A DNA stretch of 64,000 nucleotides from Cadophora sp. MPI-SDFR-AT-0126. Lineage: Eukaryota; Ascomycota; Leotiomycetes; Helotiales; Ploettnerulaceae. The position numbers were made by a program, and so were the translations under genes. Positions 21,702 to 31,865 of the stretch are shown piece after piece. How positions within the stretch are numbered: position 1 is the stretch's first letter; each line of letters starts with the position of its first letter. The notes below the pieces were generated by a model. It was not told the origin of the DNA and made no database searches. It saw nothing but the letters and a program-made list of their open reading frames with translations. The DNA lies in NCBI GenBank assembly GCA_020747065.1, contig JAGMVK010000021.1, positions 310,001-374,000 of the forward strand. The letters run 5' to 3'.

Positions 21702-22735
21702 TTACAATCTTGCCTTGACTTGTTCTCCTTCAACCAATTGTTTCACCTTCTCTGCGATCCCGAATGAATAGATGTATCCGGCTCCTTCTACCCCATAAGC
21801 GTGGATCACATCACCCTCTCGTTCTACTCTCAATCCTCCCTTTCTGCCCGGACGAAATCCAAGAACGTCTGTCACTTCGTCCAAGTTAATGCCTTCAAAG
21901 GCCCCTTTGGTTAGACGATTCACCCGCCGAAGGATGTCACTCTTTAGCGTGACGTCGATCTCAGCGTCAAGCCTGTCGGACTTGATCCCGCCCATGATCA
22001 CCCCGCCCGAACCAGCTCGAGGGATCACATAGGTATATTCAGAGCCCTCAAGCATCACGAGCTCGCTGAAGCCTGTTTTGATAAACATGGTTTGGCCACG
22101 GACGGGGACCACTGCCTGATCGCCTGCTAGAACTCTCGCACCGGCACCTGAGGCGTTCACGATGATCTTAGACTTTGTGATCGAGCGTGCCTCTTCAATA
22201 CATTTGACTTCCTTCCGAATGAACTTAACACCCTTTTCGACGAGTTTCTCTTTCAGCCAAGGCAGGAAGATCAGGGGGTTGATCGCAAGCGTGGTGTATT
22301 TAGTACCCAGCTTGATCTTCGAGGGCAACGCTGAAGCTGGTAGAACACGGTAGTCAGGCATCAAAGATCGATACCAGAGATCTGATTCTCCTGTCTCGTC
22401 ATCGAAATACTCCGTCATAGGATACAGCTTCACTCCATTCGAGGGTTCTTCGTTGGCGATGTCCCAATAGAACTGGAAGCAATCTCGCTGCATCTCCTGC
22501 TGAGACTGGTCGGCATGCCGCTGAGGATGGAACACAGCTCCTGCCCTGTCTGCTTGTTAGAGATACATTGTATGGTCAGGGAAAGGAAGTGATTGTACCA
22601 TGGACTTGCCCAGTCAAGCCCCAAGTCTCCTGGCTGGTCTCTTGCTACGATTGTGACATTGTATTTGCTTGACAAGACATATGCAGTTGCGAGACCCGTT
22701 ATACCAGCCCCAATGATTCCAATTGATTCGCCCAT
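21702..22735 (-). CDS. D-amino-acid oxidase (FAD-dependent, peroxisomal)
   Basis: Oxidatively deaminates D-amino acids to 2-oxo acids with release of ammonia and H2O2. Exons 22735-22599 and 22545-21702 join across a 53-nt GTACAA...GACAG intron inside the conserved ASPW|AGAVFHP motif. The product is 326 residues, the usual size for the family. The N-terminal FAD-binding Rossmann motif is IGIIGAGITGLATAYVL. The C-terminal DAO signature HAYGVEGAGYIYSFG is intact, preceded by the GFRPGRKGGLRVE arginine region that contacts the substrate carboxylate. The last three residues, ARL, fit a PTS1 peroxisomal targeting signal. D-aspartate oxidase is the close alternative and cannot be ruled out by eye. 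A nitrogen-scavenging role is inferred from the family. Confidence 0.94.
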
Positions 22736-24243
22736 CTCTTATGAAGGAGTATTCGCGAAGTTCTGGTGTAAACGTATATGATCAAAAATCCAAATCTACC
22801 CCACTTTCGACCGATTTTGACTTATCTGTAACAGACTGTGCAGTTCCCAAAGCTTACTTAGAATGTGTATTCGTCATGAAACTTGTTAATGGAAGATACC
22901 AGCCGCAAATTCTGATCTTTTCAAACAGATCCGTGTTAAAACTCGCCTTAAATCGATTGGGAAAGGTTGAAGAAGTCTGTCATTCGGAAGGGCGCCATCA
23001 CGTGAAGACTAAGAACTGGGGGACGCGAGTATAAACAAACAAAAGTTATCTCCAGATCTACGTGCATCCCTGTCTTGTCGAGACGCAGTCATCCAGGAGC
23101 TATTTGTCGTTTATTGCCAGAATGGGAAACTATCTCAGTGGCCATTGATCGTCGAGCCAATCCAGTGTAGTTCTGTGCAGTACTGAAGAGACTGAAGCAA
23201 CAGAAGAAAATGCCTTGTTCAAAGTTCAAGAGATATCCCATTTACCATATCGTATCTCTGCCTCTGGTTATTTATCCAAATTCGAAACCACCACTCGTTG
23301 GCTTGATTGGGAAATCCCGGTTCTTGACAGAATGTTGAGCTCGAACTTCTCGAAGGCCCAATGGAACGCCTGGTCAGACATCCACTTCGCACGCCACTTG
23401 TAGACAGGCAGTGTGAAGACATATCTTTGCTGTACTTTCTGATGGAGGGGTTCTGCGTGGCCTTGTGCTTTGTCTTGTCAAGTGACCAGTCAGGCGTTGG
23501 ATCGAAGTAGCCGCCGGAAGAGGATCAAAGTAGTCGCCGTTCTCCCAGGTAAACTAAACAGTCTTTCAAAGAACGTTTCCCACTGGTATTGAAGAGGCCT
23601 CGAGGCCTATTATAGATTCTACTGCTTTTCCTGTCTATCATTCTAGGTCCATCGTACCTGCCTTTCCCGTCGAGGTACAAGGGGTTGACATGTGACTAGC
23701 CAGAAAGAGGACCACCAACACTTAGCCAAGATTTCAAGGGTCAGTCGCATTAACCTTGATTAAAGGTTGCAAGAGCCAAAATTTTGAACCAACAGTTTGT
23801 TGATGCCGACCAAGCAGATTTGTTCGTTTTCGGGCTGTCAGTTTACTGTGATGTGGAAGAGCGGTGCCGTCCGGATCATGAGCGAATGGCAGTGGCATCG
23901 AGCTCCCGTAAGTCACGCATGACATTCTCTTGCATGGTTCAAAGCATCTCACATCTGAAGCCTGTAGCGACATGATCGAAGCATTCACGTTGCTTCCGAA
24001 TCCGTGCCCTGCTTGTGGCGCAGTCGAGTTGATAAGATGATCTCGTCCAGTGAACCTGTGAAATCCTTCAAAACACCAACATTTTAGCTTGGCTTGCTTT
24101 CCGTATCGGTGGTTGGCTTTACGGCAAGGTACGAAGGATGGCCGTCCGGGAGTATTTGACTGTTCAATCCCAATTGTGCTACATTTCTTTGTTCATGTCG
24201 ACTGAGATTTCTGATTTTGGTTCGGGGCAAGAATTCCAGGATA
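22736..24243. other. Gene-poor stretch with one decayed-looking open frame
   Basis: This is the upstream region of the D-amino-acid oxidase and of the GH72-like gene. The only coding-like signal is the minus-strand fragment listed at 23268-23477. A signal-peptide exon of the GH72-like gene could hide upstream of 24244, but none was identified. Confidence 0.45.
23268..23477 (-). other. Coding-like open fragment, possible terminal exon or gene relic
   Basis: A 69-codon open frame bounded upstream by a TGA. It reads like real protein (for example YVFTLPVYKWRAKW followed by MSDQAFHWAFEKFELNIL), rich in aromatic and charged residues. No ATG-started exon could be joined to it; an AG acceptor lies at its upstream end (TTGACAAG). 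Family unknown. It could be the last exon of an unresolved gene or a remnant. Confidence 0.25.
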
Positions 24244-26357
24244 ATGCGTCGAGCCACCACAGCTTTGGATTCAATTGCCATCAAGGTCTGAGATCCTGAT
24301 ATCTTCTGTACGCATCATACTGACTTGTCCAGGGCAACCAGTTTGTTCATCAATCAACAGGCACTCGATTCCTTGCTCGTGGTGTCACGTTGATCGGCCA
24401 GAGTCAGAGCAGCGAAAGTGGAGCAGCACCGCAAAGTCCTGACTCCGCATTGCTCTGGGGAGACTTGTATACTCTGGAAATCACTGGATTTCTATCTCTC
24501 GGCGTAAATCTTGTTATGATTTTCATTGACGACACAACTCAAGATCGATCGAGCTGCATCAGTCAATTTGCAGATGCCGGGATTTACCTCCTCGTGGTGC
24601 TTTACAGGGACAACACAGACTCGACTAGTGATGTCTACTCATATCAAACTGCAGCAATCGATTCTTTGTCGCCATATCCTAACATACTTGGTTTTGCCTT
24701 GTTGACTGAAACTTACGACCCGGAAGAATCCTCGGATGAGACTGAGCCTCTTACGTTTGTCAAGGCTCAGACACGCGATATCAAGGAACATATCAGAACA
24801 AGCAAATACAGAGATATTCCAATCGGGGTTATTGGACTGTGGGATACCAGCAGCATCAGTAGCACTATAGCGACGCAGTACCTCAGATGCGGAAATTCTT
24901 CAGATGAGGTAATCGACTTCTACATGCTTGGTGTTTATTGTACAAACAGCGGCGTGCAGATTAATTCAACTATCCTACAAAGTCAAACGACAGCCCTTCA
25001 AGATTTCGGGATACCACTTGTATTCGTCAATCAAGGGTGTAACTTTTCAACAAATACGCCTGATTATTCGTGGGCAGCCTCAATTCTCACCCCTCCGCTC
25101 TCTTCAGTCTGGTCAGGAGCGATAATTGATTCATGGTTTCAACAGGAACCTGGCCTCGATGCGTTATACATGCGTCCAACAAGCTCTCGGGCTGAATTCT
25201 AGAAGCTAAATTGACGTCGACAGGTCTGGTCAATATCACAACTGACCAAGGTACCTTGCTTCTCAACGAGTCTACTGCATTCTCTGCTCTCCAAAGCCAA
25301 CTTGATCTCATCACTGCCAAAACTACACCAACAGCTGTATATCCGCCTACACTGAAGGTTTCCAGCTGTCCCACTGTTGATGCAAGCTTTGGTATGACAA
25401 TGGACCTCTATCTTGAAAGTTTACTGAATCGTGTCAAGGTGCATCAACAAAGCTGCCACCCCGTCCGAATCCTCAATTATGTAGCTGCATGATGAGTTCA
25501 CTATCCTGCGTTGTTCCTGAAGCAATCCCTGCGGGCGCCGTTCCCAACCTTCTTGACGATGTTTGTTTGGAAGACCGCACAAGCTGCATTGGGGTTTTCA
25601 AAAACGGCACATCGGCTGTATATGGCGCTTACAGTAGCTGCAGCATGTACCAACAATACTCTTGGGCATTGAACCGTCTAGCAATCACTCAATCCAAGAC
25701 CGGAAAGCCGACCAATTGCAGTTTCTCAACATGGGGGAGAAGCCAAACGCCATCGGTCAGCGCCACCTGCTCATCGATGCTTCTACAAGCAGGCGTGTTC
25801 GGAAATGGTACCGTCAAGCTCCAGACCACATCTCCAACATCATCTTCAAGGAGCTCAATTTTCACCAGCATTCCCGGCACTGACAGCCAGCAATCAAGTG
25901 GGTCTGAACTCGGCGCCGGCGGTATCGCTGGGATATCTGTTGGAATAGCAGCCTTAACATGCATCATCATCGGATCAATTCTGCTTGGCAGCGCAAGAAT
26001 TCTCCGAAGCCCTCACTTGCGAGCAAACCGAGTGCTGAAGGCCTCGAACTTGGAGAAGCCTCTCCCGGACTTGGCCACAATGTGGAGCTTGGAGGGGAAA
26101 GTAGAAAGGCGGAGATGTGGACGAAAGGGAACACGAGCGAACTCCCAGCTTCAATACCACTGCAGGAGCTGAGCGATGGCATGACCGTACTGAAGCCGTC
26201 AACTCCGAGATCGCCTGAGAGAGGAGAATATGCTGCTGTGCCGAGAGTTGATCCCGAAGCTGAAGAATTGGATGCGACGGGTAAGATAGAGGTGGATGCA
26301 ATCGTTGGAAAGGGTATCAAGAGGAAGCCCTTGGCTTCTCAGATATCTTCGCTGTGA
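24244..26357 (+). CDS. GH72 (Gas/Gel)-like protein with X8/CBM43 domain and C-terminal TM, nucleophile missing
   Basis: Related to beta-1,3-glucanosyltransferases that remodel wall glucan. Exons 24244-24285, 24333-25173, 25224-25391 and 25439 onward join in frame and restore family motifs: IAIK|GNQF, VDASFG|ASTKLPPRP, then LCSCMMSSLSCVV. The X8 domain follows (VYGAYSSCSMYQQYSWALN, CSSMLLQAG). The donor at 25174 (GTCCAA) is weak. In the catalytic domain the general-acid Glu is kept (LLTET, about residue 140, in place of AGNEV). The nucleophile motif FFSEYGCN reads FVNQGCN, so the Glu at about residue 247 is Asn. A Ser/Thr-rich linker and one TM helix (IAGISVGIAALTCIIIGSIL) replace a GPI signal. 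No signal peptide is visible at the N-terminus. The tail is ambiguous: the frame runs to a stop ending at 26172, whereas another frame, open to 26357, encodes a better acidic tail and is reached by a 56-nt GTGCTG...GGAG intron (26032-26087) or a frameshift. Confidence 0.72.
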
Positions 26358-29300
26358 GGGGTGGCTTGGTTCTAACCGAACGATCCGCGAAAGGTCTTGC
26401 CTAGTGATCGTGCGGTGTCACCTAATGCGCGCGGTAAATAAGGTATTGGAAGGTCTGCACAGTATTAAGTGATAATAGCGAGTTGGATTCGGTCAATACA
26501 AGAAGTCGGTAAATGAGTGGCAGGCTTCAATTGTTGTTTATGTGGTAGGACTCGCTTAACGGGAAAACATAAATCAAAACATCAACAAATCCCCCTTCCC
26601 TCGAAAAGTATTTCCACACCCAATTACAGCTCCAGTGGAACAAACCTACAAAAGAAGAACAAAAATCAGCGGTCAAAATTGCAAAACTCAATTGGAAGCC
26701 CACACGCATGCGTGTGAGATCCCAATCTACAAACCTAATTGAATAGGTTTTTTCGCGGTAGTGTTCGAGCCGCCGGTATTTGGTGTTCGTATACGAACCG
26801 CTTTGACCTGAGCCACGTCGACGTGGCCGCTCACGGTTATGTAGAATAAGTGCTTATTTCGATAGATGAATGCGTCAAAACTTGATCTCGCTCCGGGCGG
26901 GAGTTGAAATTAGACGAGCGGCCTGCAAGTTTTCCGAAGCAGACGCGCGCTCGTTGCCTAGATAAGATGAACTTCATTCAGCATGTAGTGTGGAAATAAT
27001 TCCTTTCTACATCGGCCTCATAATTGATTCAAATTAGGGTTGAGGCAGTCAAGCGTTTGAGTAGGCATCGCACGTCTCTCATCCCTAGAATCACTTCGAT
27101 TTCCCATTCAACGTAGCTTTCAGGACCCGTGGAATATAATAAACCCGCCAAATAATTTTTGGCCTCGAACCAACATAGTAGCAATAACAGCAGTGACGGC
27201 CCAACGCGCAGCTCCAGGGCAAAGAGTCCTCGCCACAGACTTGCTCGTCGTCGTTGCTGCCACGCCGTAGGTGGATGGATATGTTTGAGCGTCGAGCAGT
27301 ACATCGAAGTATATTTAGTGTTTGCGAGATACAATAGCAAGGCAGTAGTAGAACAGTGCATGCCATCGAAGCAATACTCCGACTGCTCATGCACCAAAAA
27401 GTGAAAATTCCAGCGGAACGCCTATTTTTGTTCAATGGTGACTTCATACAGGTGCTTCTACAACGCATGTTTGTTGTATTGTCTAAGTGAGTAGTGGAAG
27501 CCACTCAACGTCAGCATTTACAGACTAGCGAGAAATACTGAAACGGGACATGGAGTCTCTAATAGGGTGTCATGACCCCAAAGCAGCACACTCACAACTC
27601 GGCGCCCTTCGGGTTGACTTCAGATGACATTCTTCGATTATTGGGTTCATTAGGTTGGGCAAGGGATTGAGCGAGAATGGTGACAGTGTTGCTTCGATAA
27701 AAACTGCCATTGTTGTGCAGTGTATATTTGTCTCTGTAATTTTTGAAAGTCATGTTTGTCGAGAGACAAGGCCCGCGGCGGTCACATCTGAGTAACAGGT
27801 TTGTTGACTGAATTGCGGAGGGCAGTTGTCAAAGTCACAAAAGAGCAGGAGCAGATGGAAATCAAAGCAAGAGAATGTATTCGCTATTGCAGTCCAGGTT
27901 GTCCCTAGAGCTCCCCATCTTCACCGTTGCCAATAACTGACGCGGGATATTTCCTCCCGAATCACAGCTTCACCAGTTTCGCTAACTCCACTTTGGCTTC
28001 AGGATCGAATGGACAAATCAAAGCATTGAATCAACCATGACCAAGTCATGAGAGGCTCAATATGAGTGTATAGGCAGCTCAAGATCAAATAAAAAGGGGA
28101 GAATCAAGCGGAACTGGTCTTTTGGCTTGAACGTGCGATCGCACACCATAGATGAACGCTACACCGACACACCCAACAAAGTTCTTCCAGGTTCCGTAAG
28201 GAGGAGGAAATGGCAAGAGGCAGATTGTCCACTCGTACATCCTTGACATCTCTCGTCAGGGACATGATACCAACGACGCGTTCCGATCACTTGAGGGCCA
28301 GCGAAGATCCATCGCAGCGCTTGCATCTCGCGGTCGCCTTCTGAAAACTAGATTGGCACATCCCAAGAGACACTTATTGTGTTCTTGAAATGAAAAGGTC
28401 AATTGGCTGTGGTGCTTATCTCATGAAGTGACGAGACGAGTGCAGTGGAGATCCAGAACCGCAGTTCTCCACTGCTAGCTCCTCCTCTTTCTGTCGTCGA
28501 AGCGAGCAGAGAACCTATGATCAACATTGCCCAATGCCTCTACCGAAAACCCCGAGACAAATAATCCTACTCATCACTCCAGTAATTCCCTGCAATTGAC
28601 AGCGGAGCACTTGCCATAAAAATACCTCTGATTGACCAATGACGAGGTCAAAGCGCACAAAGTCTACACCCCGATTCAGCGATTATTGACGATATCTGAC
28701 TTTTAACCAATCACTCTGCAACCCATGAATATCAAGTGATCAGGAGTAACCCATGAAAATCCTACTCCACTCATCGTTACTCCACAAATAAATCAAGTTG
28801 CATTGCTTGCTTACTGAGGGGTACATGTACATAATCCATGGAGCATGTCTCTTCTGCACGAAGCACAATCACATCCAGATCCACTGACTTTACAAACACT
28901 AGCCTATGAGATAATGCGATATCAACATGGAGTACCGGATGGAATTAAACTTCATGCAGCTGTTTCTGCAACCTGAGCTTAAGAACTGAGAACTAAGAAG
29001 CTGTAGACTGCAGTCGCAAATCCACACTGGAGCCCTACCTGAGTTATCACCACACTTGGCCTATGAGAAGGATGTTCACACCGCATATCCCACGAGAGGG
29101 CATGAAGATGGAAACATTCGACTTATAAGATCGACCATCACATCGAGCATTGTTAGAAGATTTGCTCTCTTCAAATGAGGCCATTTCAATACCCGCAGAA
29201 ACATCGAGGCTGGCGCGAAGAGAGTCATGTAGGGTGTGATCAGGTGTGATCGATAATGCTGAGAGATTCGTCACGAGTAGATCTCAGACCGGGCTTGGAT

Positions 29301-29798
29301 GTTCAGCCAATGTTTACCCTGTCCCGTCCCGTTCCCCCAGCCGGGCGCGTATTTGCAGATCATCGACCAACCATATCGTCCAGCCCGTCTTTTGCATCTC
29401 GCTCATGCTGCAGGTGGAGGGGAACATCATCAACTAGCTTTACCTTTTCCAATCCCCTTCCAGTCCCTTCCCATCACAACTCCGGGCGCTATTCTCGTCT
29501 TCATGCAGGTTCCTGGCCAGCCTCCCACCACAAGTGTCCATACACATCCCGTCGTTGTGTCTCCATCCATGGGGTTATCCAATCGTCCTCCAATGGCCGC
29601 CCAAGATGGCCTGTCCCGCCCGCTGCCACCACGCAGTAGACTTCCACACTCTCTCGGTATATCACATACAGCCGCCGCTCACAGCTCAGAGATGATCAAC
29701 TCCATGTTGAATTTGTGTCGCAGAACGTTTCGCCCTTCGGTGATGACCGCTATACATACATATAGCGGACGTTTCAACCTCACGATAGTCAGAGTAAC
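26358..29798. other. Gene-poor stretch of 3.4 kb
   Basis: No supported gene on either strand. Open frames up to 137 codons (27029-27504, minus; 29256-29802, plus) lack motifs and mostly lack an ATG start. The left end holds the palindrome cluster listed separately; the right end is the promoter of the 510-aa membrane-protein gene, with CT/CCA-rich sequence at about 29320-29660. No transposon ends recognised. Confidence 0.5.
26701..26858. repeat. Cluster of perfect and near-perfect palindromes
   Basis: Within 158 nt there are three perfect palindromes: CACACGCATGCGTGTG (26701-26716), GTTCGTATACGAAC (26785-26798) and GCCACGTCGACGTGGC (26812-26827). Two inverted repeats with short loops lie among them: AAACCTA/TAGGTTT (26731-26737 and 26744-26750, 6-nt loop, followed by a T run) and AATAAG/CTTATT (26845-26850 and 26853-26858, 2-nt loop). 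The third perfect palindrome is further flanked by TGAG/CTCA. No coding frame crosses the cluster. Function unknown; candidates are an array of dimeric-factor binding sites or structured RNA/DNA hairpins. Confidence 0.7.
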
Positions 29799-31331
29799 AT
29801 GATGCTTACAGGGAGTGAGACAGAGATCAATGCAAAAGCGATCCTTCTCCTCCTCTTCATCTCCCTCCCATCTATAAGTTCTGCGAATCTCCTCACCGAT
29901 GTTCCCAAGAACAACCCTCTGAACATCGATTGGGATCCAGCACCAGCACCAGAAGACGGTCCGCCCATATCAGCACACGCTTCAAGAGACAAGTCCCTCC
30001 TACCAGTCCAGATTGGCGCCATTCTCGGATCATACCTCTTCTGTGTCTGTGTTGTCGGAGTAGCACTTCTCGTCATCGGCCGCAGACTGCGATTCCAGAT
30101 TCAGAACTCAACCAGAGCACTTGATATAGAAATGGTAGAGTCCACCTTCCCGAAAACAGCCGCTTTCGAACCCTCACCTGTCTCGCCCGGCGCACCAGGC
30201 GGTGGACCAAGGAATTTCTCGTGGCCTTCACCAGAGAAAGATACTAAGAATCCATACGTCTTCCCCAGCATCAACAAGTCGCCTACGACACCAAACGGTC
30301 TCGCAGATCCATACGTTGATACAAGGATCGTCGAGGCAGATCGCGAGATGTTACAACGGGATTTGGAAGACATATATGCCCATGTTATGGAGCAGGAGGA
30401 TGCAAAGGCCAAGGGTGTGATCTTGAAGGAAATGCCTCTACCTCCGCAACTGCAGAAAATTGGGCCGGTTCCAATGGGCCCACCACGAACAGATTCGCCT
30501 CCAAAGAAGGTCGAGAAAGCTCGCCCAGCAACCCTCACTCTGGATGAGGGGAAGACGAAGTCGCACTCGCGAACCTCCTCGTTGATCTCCTCCCTCAAAT
30601 CGCCCAGACGAAAGGGCATACGAGGAATGCGCATCTCCTCACCCATCCCAACACCTGTCTCTGCAACTTTCCCTACAAGCGCAGCATCAGACGAAGAACC
30701 CCTCACACCCCGCTACTACACACCACCACCGCCTCCTCCAGTCCCAAAGGACCAAGTGCCCTACACACACTCCCGCAACACGTCTGGCGGCTCTCCAACC
30801 CGCAGCCTAGCAGAGCAACTCTCACCATACCGAAACGGCTCACGGCACGCCCCGAACCCCTCTCAAACCTCCGTTCAGACCCAAAACTCCTACCGAGGAG
30901 GCGGCGGCGGAGGAGGAGGCGACCCATCCTCCGCAACCTCAGCAACATCACAAACACCACTCTTTCTGCCAGCCCCCAAACCCCGCCAAGTACAAACTTC
31001 CAACCCACCCTCCACCAACTCTTCCTCTCGGGCCCTCCCCCTCCGCTCCTTCGAGCCAGCCCTCCAATCCCCGTCCTTCGTACCCACCACAAAGACCACC
31101 GTCCTAGAGCGCAACATCAAGCCCAACGGGCCCCACACCGGCGGCTTGAAGACGCCCTGGAGCGCGGGCGCAGTGCCGTATAGTCCGTACCAACCCTTCT
31201 CGCCGATGATACCGATCACGCCGCGACTCGTGACGAAGGAGGAGCGCAAGCAGAAGAAGAAGGAGGAGGGCAGGACGCCGGTGTTGGAGATGATTAAGAG
31301 TGAGGAGGAACTCTGGGATAGTGGATACTAG
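29799..31331 (+). CDS. Single-pass membrane protein with long Pro/Ser-rich cytosolic tail, function unknown
   Basis: One exon, 510 residues. The N-terminus has a hydrophobic stretch (AKAILLLLFISLPSISSA) that may act as signal peptide. A short segment with the motif DWDPAPAPEDGPP follows, then one TM helix (about 71-93, IGAILGSYLFCVCVVGVALLVIG) with basic residues after it. The rest is cytosolic-type sequence: a charged helix (REMLQRDLEDIYAHVMEQED), Ser/Thr-rich linkers, a Pro run (YYTPPPPPPVP) and a Gly run (RGGGGGGGGD). The last 55 residues look constrained (GAVPYSPYQPFSPMIPITPR, then KEERKQKKKEEGRTP and EELWDSGY). I believe this architecture recurs in filamentous ascomycetes, but no function comes to mind. 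The true start is uncertain because the sequence just before it (CTTACAG) resembles a splice acceptor. Confidence 0.72.
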   Translation: MMLTGSETEINAKAILLLLFISLPSISSANLLTDVPKNNPLNIDWDPAPAPEDGPPISAHASRDKSLLPVQIGAILGSYLFCVCVVGVALLVIGRRLRFQIQNSTRALDIEMVESTFPKTAAFEPSPVSPGAPGGGPRNFSWPSPEKDTKNPYVFPSINKSPTTPNGLADPYVDTRIVEADREMLQRDLEDIYAHVMEQEDAKAKGVILKEMPLPPQLQKIGPVPMGPPRTDSPPKKVEKARPATLTLDEGKTKSHSRTSSLISSLKSPRRKGIRGMRISSPIPTPVSATFPTSAASDEEPLTPRYYTPPPPPPVPKDQVPYTHSRNTSGGSPTRSLAEQLSPYRNGSRHAPNPSQTSVQTQNSYRGGGGGGGGDPSSATSATSQTPLFLPAPKPRQVQTSNPPSTNSSSRALPLRSFEPALQSPSFVPTTKTTVLERNIKPNGPHTGGLKTPWSAGAVPYSPYQPFSPMIPITPRLVTKEERKQKKKEEGRTPVLEMIKSEEELWDSGY

Positions 31332-31865
31332 AGTCGAGATCCGCGATTTAATGTGGAGGTTTTCTTTGCTGTATATTTTCGGGGCTTTGGAAATGGAAGT
31401 TTATGTGTGGGTGTGTGACGGTGTCTCTTCCTTCCCCTTTCTTATTCTTAGGGTATGGAGCTAGGGTGGCGCGAGCATAGAGATCTACTCATTTTCTGTT
31501 GAATGTTTGGTTATGGCATAGGTGCAGATGGCTCCGAGAATACCTTCGTTGGTAGTCGTTTGAGGAGATGAGACGGGTTGGGATAGGGATTTCATGATAC
31601 CACGACGAATGTGAATAACTACAAGTAGTTCAGAACTATTTCAGAGAACCTAAATATACTCGAATCTTTCTACTTTCTTCACTTCGTTCCTACCTTCGGT
31701 CAATGTGAAGATAGATATCGATCGGTATTCTACATCTTACATTTAACCACCCATCCTTCTTACACGTCTCAGCAAGCGCACCTCCTTCAGACATGTAAAC
31801 ACTGCCAGAATCATCGTTCCTCTGAAGACCATTACCTCATCCTCTGACCTCCCTCTTGCCCCTCC
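31332..31865. other. Convergent 3' region
   Basis: This lies between two gene ends on opposite strands. Nothing notable. Confidence 0.6.

Noticed and set aside
27029..27504. Two overlapping minus-strand frames (122 and 137 codons)
   Set aside because: No motif, Cys/Arg-rich by composition; they overlap in different frames.
29256..29802. Upstream exon or separate gene before the 510-aa membrane protein
   Set aside because: Pro/Ser-rich frames come from CCA/CT-rich promoter sequence; no donor-acceptor pair gave a convincing extension.
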